A stretch of 46,119 nt of DNA from assembly GCA_016197225.1 (NCBI GenBank), contig JACPWC010000123.1:1-46119 (forward strand), in the 5' to 3' direction. Positions 40,040 to 46,119 of the stretch are shown one piece after another. The DNA is from Chloroflexota bacterium (GTDB lineage: Bacteria; Chloroflexota; Anaerolineae; Anaerolineales; VGOW01). Each line of letters begins with the position of its first letter. Positions within the stretch are counted from its first letter, which is position 1. Under the pieces are notes generated by a model. It did not search any database and had not been told where the DNA came from. It was given only the letters and a program-made list of their open reading frames with translations. The position numbers and the translations under genes are program-made.

Positions 40040-41197
40040 TTACGGCGTCGCCGTCGGTGGGAGGGTGCTGGCGGTTTTGGTGGCGGCGATGGCAGTGCGG
40101 GCGTAATCGGTGGCCAGCACCGGACGGAGGGTGTTGGTCGGCGTGCGCGTGGGCGTAATAGACGGCGTGAAGGTTGGCGTGCGAGTCGCAGTGGCGGTGT
40201 AAGTTGACGACGGAGTAAAAGTCGAAGTTCGAGTGAAGGTCGGCGTGGGCGTAAAAGTGGATGTCCGCGTCAAGGTTGGCGTGCGTGTGGATGTATTAGT
40301 GCGAGTCGGGGTGGCCGTGGCGGTGTTGGTTGCCGTTGCGGTTGAAGTGGCGGTGAAGGTGTTGGTGATGGTGAAGGTCGCCGACGGCGTCGGGGTGCGA
40401 GTCGGCGGCGACCCCGTGATCACAAAGTCCGCAAATTGTTTGAGCGAGTCGCCAATGTAGATCGCCACCCGGTAATTCCCGGCTTCGTATAAACAAATCT
40501 CAAGCGGGCACGGCGAGGCGCCATAGCCGCCGGTTCCGCCCTCCCAGGCCGCCGTGTCAATGTAAAGCGGCTGTCCATCCTTGAACCAGATCGTCGAAAC
40601 CTGCATGCCGTTGCTCATGTTGTTGTAGGTGAAGATGGCGAACAGCGTAGTGAGGTTGCCCGCCTCAAAGTTGAGCGATGCGCCGGTGGGCACGAAATTG
40701 CTATTGTAGCCGATGGCAATGGTGATGGGGCCGATGGCGGCGTTGGGATCAGGGGTCACCGTCGCGTTTAAGATGGGCGTGATCTGCGCCGCCGGGTAGC
40801 CGGGCGTGGGCGTGTCGGTGGGCGGCAAAGTGGGCGAGGGTGTGAGGGTGTTGGTGGGCGGCAGGGTGAGAGACGGAGTCAGGGTGATGGTGGGCGAGAG
40901 GGTGACTGTGGGCGTGATGGTGGTCGTCGGGCTGACAGTGGGTGTGGTCGTCGGCGGAATGATCAACTCAATCGTCGGCTTGCCGGCCGTGATCACCACC
41001 AGCCCGAGCAGAAAAAAGAAAACGCCAAAGCCCAAATATCGCCAGCCGCGCTCAGTGGCCTGCCGGCGGAGCATGAAGAACGGCAGGCGGCGCGACTCGG
41101 AGAAGTTGGCTAACCCGGCCAACAGGCTGATGACCAGTCCGACGGCCAGGGATGCCGTCAACCACAAGAGGTACGTTTCGGTTGCTTGCTTAAACAT
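40040..41197 (-). CDS. Membrane protein with Thr/Pro-rich repeats and a beta domain
   Basis: A 385-residue protein taken to start at ATG 41197. Two transmembrane helices (about residues 10-28 and 52-70, [16 protein letters not shown]) come first, then a Thr/Pro-rich stretch (about 75-135), a globular beta domain (about 140-250: [22 protein letters not shown], ending with [21 protein letters not shown]), and a second long Thr/Pro/Arg repeat ([20 protein letters not shown]). The repeats are probably glycosylated extracellular spacers. A longer frame starting at 41254 or ATG 41230 exists, but TATAAT at 41229-41234 overlaps that start and would place the transcript start downstream of it. The function is unknown. 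Confidence 0.72.
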   Translation of the reverse strand: MFKQATETYLLWLTASLAVGLVISLLAGLANFSESRRLPFFMLRRQATERGWRYLGFGVFFFLLGLVVITAGKPTIELIIPPTTTPTVSPTTTITPTVTLSPTITLTPSLTLPPTNTLTPSPTLPPTDTPTPGYPAAQITPILNATVTPDPNAAIGPITIAIGYNSNFVPTGASLNFEAGNLTTLFAIFTYNNMSNGMQVSTIWFKDGQPLYIDTAAWEGGTGGYGASPCPLEICLYEAGNYRVAIYIGDSLKQFADFVITGSPPTRTPTPSATFTITNTFTATSTATATNTATATPTRTNTSTRTPTLTRTSTFTPTPTFTRTSTFTPSSTYTATATRTPTFTPSITPTRTPTNTLRPVLATDYARTAIAATKTASTLPPTATP

Positions 41198-41334
41198 CGA
41201 AAAAGCGGTATTGATTGAGCTTGAAGGCATTATAGCATTGCGAGCGGGGCGCATTTCGCGAGCGCCGGAGCTAAGCCTGCCTCGCCTTTTTGTGCTACAA
41301 TCGCCCCAACGTTGGTAACCCGGAGATGTAAGCC

Positions 41335-41874
41335 ATGATAGAAGTGACCGTTGACAGCATCCGCGTGAGCTTGATGTCCACTCATCGTGTCGTGATTCTC
41401 AAAGATACAGAGAATGAGCGCTACCTGCCGATCTGGATCGGCCCCTGTGAGGCCGATGCGATTACGGTTGAATTGCAAGATGTGGAAGTAGCCCGGCCTC
41501 TCACTCACGACATCCTCAAAAACGTCATCAACGAACTGGGCGGCAAAGTGGTGCGGGTGGAAATCAGCGACCTGCGCAACGACATTTTCTACGCCACCCT
41601 CATCATTGACACCAAAGGCAAGACGGTTGAAATTGACTCGCGCTCGTCGGATGCCCTGGCCCTGGCCGTGCGCGCCCGGGTGCCTATCTTTGTCCACGAT
41701 GCGGTCATGAGCAAGGCCGCCATCGTGCCCGAGTCGGAAGTGGAGGCCGAGGCCGGCGAGGCGGCGGCCCCCGCCGCCGAAGGCAGTGAGCGCCTCTCCG
41801 CCTTCTCCGACTTTGTCGACTCGCTCGACTTTGAAGACCTGGACAAAGACAAGAAGGACGACGACGACGAGTAA
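41335..41874 (+). CDS. Bifunctional nuclease family protein (DUF151)
   Basis: A 179-residue member of the DUF151/bifunctional-nuclease family. The signature is the N-terminal half: [24 protein letters not shown] and the RP-x-THD motif in [14 protein letters not shown], followed by [17 protein letters not shown]. The C-terminus is a long acidic tail (about 140-179, ending KDKKDDDDE), which is a frequent addition here. By family knowledge it may have DNase/RNase activity. The ATG at 41335 has GGAG 9 nt upstream, and TACAAT lies at 41296-41301, so this gene has a normal leader. It lies upstream of dnaB in the same direction. Confidence 0.93.
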   Translation: MIEVTVDSIRVSLMSTHRVVILKDTENERYLPIWIGPCEADAITVELQDVEVARPLTHDILKNVINELGGKVVRVEISDLRNDIFYATLIIDTKGKTVEIDSRSSDALALAVRARVPIFVHDAVMSKAAIVPESEVEAEAGEAAAPAAEGSERLSAFSDFVDSLDFEDLDKDKKDDDDE

Positions 41875-41920
41875 GCCGCCCATTAATTTTTTGCCCTCGA
41901 CCCTTTCCAGAATTTACACC

Positions 41921-41940
41921 GCCCCCCTGTTACGGGGGGC
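41921..41940 (+). promoter_or_regulatory. Hairpin before dnaB start
   Basis: gcccccc (41921-41927) and ggggggc (41934-41940) are perfect inverted repeats with a 6-nt loop, ending 9 nt before dnaB ATG 41950. The G run could act as a weak ribosome-binding site, in which case the hairpin would hide it. There is no T run, so a terminator role is unlikely. Confidence 0.45.
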
Positions 41941-41949
41941 GATTTGTCT

Positions 41950-43305
41950 ATGGCCGATCACCGCTCAACCGAAGGTCTTACCACTCCGCCCCATAATCTC
42001 GAAGCCGAAGAAGCCGTCCTCGGCTCGGTGCTGATCGATCCCGAATCGTTCTTCGACGTGGCCCAGTTCCTCAAGCCGGAAGACTTCTACTCGGTGAAGC
42101 ACGGCTGGGTCTGGGACGTATTCGTCTCGCTCCACGACAGCCGGACGCCGATTGACTTGTTGACGGTGCAGGACGAGTTGGAACGGCGTGGCCAGTTGGG
42201 CGAAGTGGGCGGCCCGGCCTACCTCACCCGCCTCGTCACCCTCACCCCCACCGCCTACAACGCCGCCGCTTACGGCCACCTCGTCGAAGAAGCCGGCATC
42301 CGCCGCCGCCTGATCCAGGCCGCCTCCAACATCGCCAAGCTGGCCTACGAAACCGGGGCCGACATCAACACCGTCGTCGGCGAATCTGAGAAGGCGCTGT
42401 TCGACGTAAGCGAGCGCCGCAACCTGCACGAACTCAAGCCGATCAAGAAAGTTGCCAGTGAGTATTACGACCGGGTCGAATATCTCTACAATCACCAGAA
42501 CGAAATTCTGGGCGTGCCCACCGGCTACAAAGATTTGGATAAACTGCTGGGCGGTTTCCAGCAGTCCGATCTGATCATCCTGGCCGGGCGGCCCGGTCGC
42601 GGCAAGACCAGCCTGCTCCTGTCCATTGCCCTCAACGCGGCCAAGATTTACAAGAAGCGCGTCGCCGTCTTCTCGCTCGAAATGTCGAACGAGCAACTTG
42701 TCCAGCGACTGGTCTCGCAGGAAACGGAGATCAACTCGCACCGGTTGAGAATGGGCAAGCTGGAGGAAGACGAATGGCCGAAGTTCATTCATGCCATCAG
42801 TATCCTCAGCGACACCGGCCTCTATCTCGACGACACGCCCGCCATCTCGGCCCTGGCCCTGCGCACCAAGTGCCGCCGCCTCAACAGCGAGATCAAGCTC
42901 GACATGATTGTGATAGATTACTTGCAGTTGATGACGGTGGACACGCGGGTGGAGAACCGGGTGCAGGAGGTGTCGCACATCTCGCGCAGTCTCAAGGCCC
43001 TGGCCCGCGAGTTGAACGTGCCGGTGCTCACTGCCGCCCAGCTCTCGCGCGCCGTCGAGCAACGCTCCGGGCAGAGGCCGATGCTGTCGGACTTACGCGA
43101 AAGTGGATCGATCGAACAAGATTCGGACGTGGTCATGTTCCTCCACCACCCCGACGACTGGGACGAAGACCCGCAACGCAAGAGCGTCACCGAGATCGTC
43201 GTCGCCAAGCACCGCAACGGTCCCACCGGCTCGGTCGAACTCGTCTTCCTCGAGCAGTTGACCAAGTTTGCCGATGCAGAGACGAGGCATTTGTCGTTTG
43301 AATGA
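41950..43305 (+). CDS. dnaB: Replicative DNA helicase
   Basis: A 451-residue hexameric replicative helicase. The N-terminal domain starts TPPHNLEAEEAVLGSVLIDPE as in all DnaB; the RecA-like motor domain has Walker A GRPGRGKTSL (near residue 213), Walker B VIDYLQLM, and FLHHPDDWDEDPQR with KHRNGPTGSVELVF at the C-terminus. It unwinds DNA at the fork and works with primase and polymerase III. ATG 41950 is preferred to the TTG at 41944. The next two genes encode a DnaD-like protein and a loader-like ATPase, so this is a helicase-loading operon. A 7-bp repeat array begins 2 bp after its stop. Confidence 0.96.
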   Translation: MADHRSTEGLTTPPHNLEAEEAVLGSVLIDPESFFDVAQFLKPEDFYSVKHGWVWDVFVSLHDSRTPIDLLTVQDELERRGQLGEVGGPAYLTRLVTLTPTAYNAAAYGHLVEEAGIRRRLIQAASNIAKLAYETGADINTVVGESEKALFDVSERRNLHELKPIKKVASEYYDRVEYLYNHQNEILGVPTGYKDLDKLLGGFQQSDLIILAGRPGRGKTSLLLSIALNAAKIYKKRVAVFSLEMSNEQLVQRLVSQETEINSHRLRMGKLEEDEWPKFIHAISILSDTGLYLDDTPAISALALRTKCRRLNSEIKLDMIVIDYLQLMTVDTRVENRVQEVSHISRSLKALARELNVPVLTAAQLSRAVEQRSGQRPMLSDLRESGSIEQDSDVVMFLHHPDDWDEDPQRKSVTEIVVAKHRNGPTGSVELVFLEQLTKFADAETRHLSFE

Positions 43306-43306
43306 T

Positions 43307-43362
43307 CGTAGTGCGTATTCCGTATTCCGTTACGCAATACGCACTACGCGATACGAGATACG
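43307..43362. repeat. 7-bp repeat array between dnaB and the DnaD-like gene
   Basis: Eight units: CGTAGTG, CGTATTC, CGTATTC, CGTTACG, CAATACG, CACTACG, CGATACG, AGATACG. Its two halves are inverted (43309-43323 with 43333-43347, 14 of 15 pairing), giving a hairpin. If the DnaD-like protein were read from an ATG overlapping the dnaB stop (43302), the array would add PYSVTQYALRDTRYAS to its N-terminus. Confidence 0.85.
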
Positions 43363-43370
43363 CGTCACCC

Positions 43371-44063
43371 ATGAAAGGTTTCTCCGGTTTCCCGCCCGGT
43401 AAGGTGCGCACCACCCCGGTGCCCGACCCGTTCTTCACCGAACTCCTGCCGCAGATCGATCATCTCGGCGAGATGAAGGTGACGCTGTATTGCTTCTGGC
43501 GGCTGTCGCTCAAAGAGGGCAATATTCGTTACGTGCGCCGCAAAGAACTGGAAGCCGACGAGATGTTGCTGGGCGGGCTTGCTCAACACAAGCGCGACGC
43601 TGTCCCGGCGCTGACCGATGCCCTGGAACGGGCCGTGGCGCGCGGCACGCTGCTCCACGTCGAGATCGAAAGCGCGTCCGGCGCAGAAGATTTATACTTT
43701 GTGAACACACCCAAAGGCCGGGCGGCGGTGGACGGCATCACCAAAGGCGAGTGGCGGCCTACCGCCGACGACAACACGCCGGTCGAAGTGCTGGTCAACC
43801 GCCCCAACGTATTCACGCTTTACGAGCAGAACATCGGCCCGCTCACGCCGCTCATCGCCGACGAATTGCGCGACATCGAATCCGAGTATTCGCCGGAGTG
43901 GATCGAAGAAGCCGTGCGCGAAGCGGTGGAGAACAACGCCCGCTCACTGCGCTACATTGTTCGCGTGCTGGAAAACTGGAAGACTCAAGGAAAAGCTGAT
44001 CGTGGAAAAAATCGGGGAAACACTGAAAAAGACCGCCGACGGTATCTCGACTACCTCGAGTAG
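43371..44063 (+). CDS. DnaD-domain replication protein
   Basis: A 230-residue protein with the N-terminal winged-helix part of DnaD-like proteins (MKGFSGFPPGKVRTTPVPDPFF, LGEMKVTLYCFWRL, LLGGLAQHKRDAVPALTDAL) and the C-terminal DnaD/phage domain (YEQNIGPLTPLIADELRDIESEYSPEWIEEAVREAVENNARS). In Firmicutes DnaD helps load the replicative helicase; that role is expected here since dnaB is just upstream and a loader-like ATPase just downstream. ATG 43371 is used; an ATG at 43302 is possible but would read through the repeat array. The stop at 44063 lies 62 bp inside the next gene. Confidence 0.88.
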   Translation: MKGFSGFPPGKVRTTPVPDPFFTELLPQIDHLGEMKVTLYCFWRLSLKEGNIRYVRRKELEADEMLLGGLAQHKRDAVPALTDALERAVARGTLLHVEIESASGAEDLYFVNTPKGRAAVDGITKGEWRPTADDNTPVEVLVNRPNVFTLYEQNIGPLTPLIADELRDIESEYSPEWIEEAVREAVENNARSLRYIVRVLENWKTQGKADRGKNRGNTEKDRRRYLDYLE

Positions 44064-45396
44064 CCCGGCGGGCAAGCGCGAGCCAACCGGCCCCGGCGAC
44101 CCAAACTGCCCGCACTGTCATGGCGTCGGCTACGTGCGCGAAGATGTTGAAGTGGGTCACTCCAACTTCGGCAAGCTCTTCCCGTGCTCGTGCCGCTTCG
44201 CCGAAATTGAAGCCGCGCAGAAGAGTCGCCAACTCGAAATTTCAAGCCTCGGGCCGCTGGCCGGCAAGACCTTCGACAACTTTCTGCCCGAAGGCCACAC
44301 CACCGATGCTGTCCAGCGCGCCAGCTTGCGCTTTGCGTTTGAAACCGCGCGCAAGTACGCCGACTCGCCGAAAGGCTGGCTGTTGATCACCGGCGGTTAC
44401 GGATGTGGCAAGACTCACCTTGCCGCCGCCGTCGCCAACGCCCGCCTGGCCGCCGGTCAACTCGTCATGTTCATCAACGCGCCCGACCTGCTCGATCATC
44501 TGCGTTCCACCTTCGGCCCCGGCTCCGACGTGTCTTACGACGATCTCTTCGAGCGCGTGCGCAACATTCCTCTGCTCATCATTGACGACCTCGGCGCGGA
44601 AAGCCCCACGCCCTGGGCGCAGGAAAAGCTCTACCAGATTTTCAACCATCGCTACAACTTAGCTTTGCCCACCGTCGTCACCTCCAACGTCGAACTCGAA
44701 CGCTTCGACCCGCGCCTGCGTAGCCGCCTGGTGGACATGGACCTCGCCCGCCGCATCAACATGGACGCGCCCGACTTCCGCCGCGCCGAACCCGACCAGA
44801 CTGACCTCTCCTCGCTCGAACATCACCGCCACCAGACCTTCGAGACCTTTGACAACCGCAAAGGTGAAATCCCGCCCGATCACTTCCGCCTGCTGCAAGC
44901 CGCCTTCGACGAAGCCAAGCGCTTCGCCGACGATCCCGGCGGCTGGCTCGTCCTCACCGGCCCGCACGGAAGCGGCAAGACCCACCTCGCCGCCGCCATC
45001 GCCAATCAGCGCGTGCGCCTCGGCCAGCCCGCCCTCTTCATCACCTTCGCCGACCTGCTGGATCATCTGCGCGCCACCTTCAGCCCCGACTCGTACGTGC
45101 GTTACGACAAACGCTTCGCCGAAGTCAAGGGCGCGCCGCTCCTCGTCCTCGACGACCTGGCCCTCGAAAGCGCCACGCCCTGGGCCAAAGAAAAACTCAT
45201 GCAGTTGATTGACTATCGCTACGTCGCCGCCCTGCCCACCGTCATCACCACCTCCGCCGATAAAGCCGAACTCGACGACCGCTTGCAAACCCGCCTGCTC
45301 GACCCGCGCCTCAGCGTCGTCTGCCCCATCACCGCCCCGATCTACAAAGGCGGCAAATCGGTCAAGCCGGCCAAACGCAAGACTCATGCTCGATAA
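44002..45396 (+). CDS. Tandem DnaC/DnaI-like helicase loader ATPase
   Basis: A 464-residue protein with two consecutive AAA+ modules of DnaC/IstB type. After a Cys-rich, zinc-finger-like segment (C36, C39, C62, C64 in CPHC and CSC), module 1 has Walker A GGYGCGKTH (131-139) and Walker B LLIIDDLG (191-198). Module 2 has GPHGSGKTH (320-328) and LLVLDD (380-385). Both end in Arg-finger-like stretches (RLRSRL and RLQTRLL). The halves are clearly alike in sequence (for instance FADLLDHLRATF and NAPDLLDHLRSTF). The start is GTG 44002 with AAGGAAA upstream; the TTG at 43957 is less likely. Overlap with the DnaD-like gene is 62 bp. It probably loads DnaB at origins. Confidence 0.85.
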   Translation: MEKIGETLKKTADGISTTSSSPAGKREPTGPGDPNCPHCHGVGYVREDVEVGHSNFGKLFPCSCRFAEIEAAQKSRQLEISSLGPLAGKTFDNFLPEGHTTDAVQRASLRFAFETARKYADSPKGWLLITGGYGCGKTHLAAAVANARLAAGQLVMFINAPDLLDHLRSTFGPGSDVSYDDLFERVRNIPLLIIDDLGAESPTPWAQEKLYQIFNHRYNLALPTVVTSNVELERFDPRLRSRLVDMDLARRINMDAPDFRRAEPDQTDLSSLEHHRHQTFETFDNRKGEIPPDHFRLLQAAFDEAKRFADDPGGWLVLTGPHGSGKTHLAAAIANQRVRLGQPALFITFADLLDHLRATFSPDSYVRYDKRFAEVKGAPLLVLDDLALESATPWAKEKLMQLIDYRYVAALPTVITTSADKAELDDRLQTRLLDPRLSVVCPITAPIYKGGKSVKPAKRKTHAR

Positions 45397-46119
45397 ATTC
45401 CGCCGACTCATCAGCGACGCCGAAAAAGAATCGAAGGCGACACCCAAGCCGCCGCCCTCAACGAAGGTTCAGCCGCCGACGGCTCCCCCGCCAGAGTCGG
45501 CCTCCCAACCCGAGTCGGCGTCCTCGGGCCGCCAGCAGGCCGAAGATCATCTGGTCAAATTACAGGAGAAGATCAACAAGCTCACCGACGACTTCGCCGA
45601 AGGCCACCTCAACCGCGAGCAGTTCAAGAAGTTGTACGAGCACTACCAGCGCGAGCGGCGTTCGATTGAAAGATTGCTGGCCGCCTCGGAGGTGAAAACC
45701 GGGGAACTGAAGGATGTTGTGGCCGATGGCAAGAGCATCCTCATCCGGCAGGAACACATGGCCCGGGCCGACGGTTACGCCGTGTACGAAAATGCTTCCG
45801 GCATGCCCATTACCACCCTCGGCCATTTTGAACTCGACCCGGCGCTGGTCATTCCCATGCTGTCTTCGTTCCGGGCCGCCACTCAGGAAATTTTTGGGGC
45901 GGGCATGCGCTCGACTTCCATTGAAGGCGATCGCTGGTTGTGCTTCGTGCCGGGCGAGTTCACCACCATGCTGGCGATCTTTACCAACGAGCCGGCCCAG
46001 AAGCAGTTGGCCTACATCGAAGACCTGCACCGTCTCTTCGAGCGGGCCAACCGCCACCGCCTGACTCAATCGCCTATCGAGCCGGAGGCGCTTTTGTTCC
46101 CGCACGAGTTTTACAAATG
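45386..46119 (+). CDS. Hypothetical coiled-coil protein, cut by the window end
   Basis: A frame open from ATG 45386 to the last base, with at least 244 residues seen. It overlaps the loader gene's end by 11 bp. A Pro/Lys-rich N-terminus (MLDKFRRLISDAEKESKATP) is followed by a coiled coil at about 60-105 (EDHLVKLQEKINKLTDDFAE) and then a mixed alpha/beta region (about 115-225: RADGYAVYENASGMPITTLG, RWLCFVPGEFTTMLAIFTNE), which resembles a roadblock/LC7-like fold by eye only. The C-terminus is not in the window. Its position suggests cotranscription with the replication genes; its function is unknown. Confidence 0.75.
   Translation, partial: MLDKFRRLISDAEKESKATPKPPPSTKVQPPTAPPPESASQPESASSGRQQAEDHLVKLQEKINKLTDDFAEGHLNREQFKKLYEHYQRERRSIERLLAASEVKTGELKDVVADGKSILIRQEHMARADGYAVYENASGMPITTLGHFELDPALVIPMLSSFRAATQEIFGAGMRSTSIEGDRWLCFVPGEFTTMLAIFTNEPAQKQLAYIEDLHRLFERANRHRLTQSPIEPEALLFPHEFYK

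Noticed and set aside
40120-40960. Val/Gly-rich plus-strand frames over the Thr/Pro repeat gene
   Set aside because: They are the reverse reading of ACN-type codon repeats; the minus-strand frame has membrane helices and a plausible folded domain.
1-46119. tRNA, rRNA, riboswitch or insertion-sequence genes
   Set aside because: I looked for tRNA-like cloverleaf ends, rRNA stretches and transposase motifs and saw none; a covariance-model search would be needed to exclude small RNAs.

Overview
The window is GC-rich, densely coded bacterial DNA of about 46 kb, probably from the chromosome of a Chloroflexota (Anaerolineae-like) bacterium. This placement is an inference. It rests on lipoproteins with long Thr/Pro-rich linkers, many large GT-C glycosyltransferases, a bifunctional-nuclease (DUF151) gene next to dnaB, a DnaD-like plus DnaC-like loader pair, and a heavy load of short repeats inside and between genes. 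No transposase, phage gene, CRISPR array, rRNA or tRNA was recognised.

Layout. 1-730: an HNH endonuclease gene between two intrinsic terminators. 802-4518 (minus): a redox gene set (haem-binding protein, pentahaem cytochrome c, two small membrane-anchored proteins, ApbE flavin transferase, ferric-reductase-like membrane haem protein), divergent from an OmpR-type response regulator and its histidine kinase (4645-6697). 6791-11649: a SirB1-like protein and a 1340-residue cyclase/ATPase/TPR protein built like animal soluble adenylyl cyclase. 11646-17430: a glycosyltransferase, a secreted lipoprotein and a hybrid histidine kinase. 17599-19749: a small winged-helix-like protein, a MESH1-like HD hydrolase and DNA polymerase IV. 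19815-23408: a GT-C protein, a lipoprotein and pyrD. 23428-26715 (minus): an operon of a V4R protein, a ChrB-C-terminal-like protein, an MFS transporter and a methyltransferase. 26815-41197: an envelope region with three GT-C enzymes, a glycoside hydrolase, a metallopeptidase-like lipoprotein, a Uma2 nuclease, the lipid II flippase MurJ, a beta-helix protein and a Thr/Pro-rich membrane protein. 41335-46119: a DUF151 nuclease, DnaB helicase, a DnaD-domain protein, a tandem DnaC-like loader and a truncated final gene.

The strongest hidden signal is the repeats. Eight arrays of 7-bp units (some short or degenerate), three copies of a 15-3-15 bp palindrome, two 67-71 bp elements with perfect 10-bp terminal inverted repeats, and one 21-bp palindrome were found. 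Most lie in frame inside protein-coding genes (two GT-C enzymes carry six of the arrays), so they supply amino-acid sequence while keeping the reading frame open. They resemble cyanobacterial heptamer repeats (STRR) and Rickettsia palindromic elements in behaviour.

A second pattern is that several genes have a TATAAT-like hexamer 6-8 nt before the start codon, which would give leaderless mRNAs. Other points are the split catalytic residues of the cyclase, the duplicated helicase loader, and direct repeats with 11-bp spacing in the divergent promoter of the redox/two-component locus.
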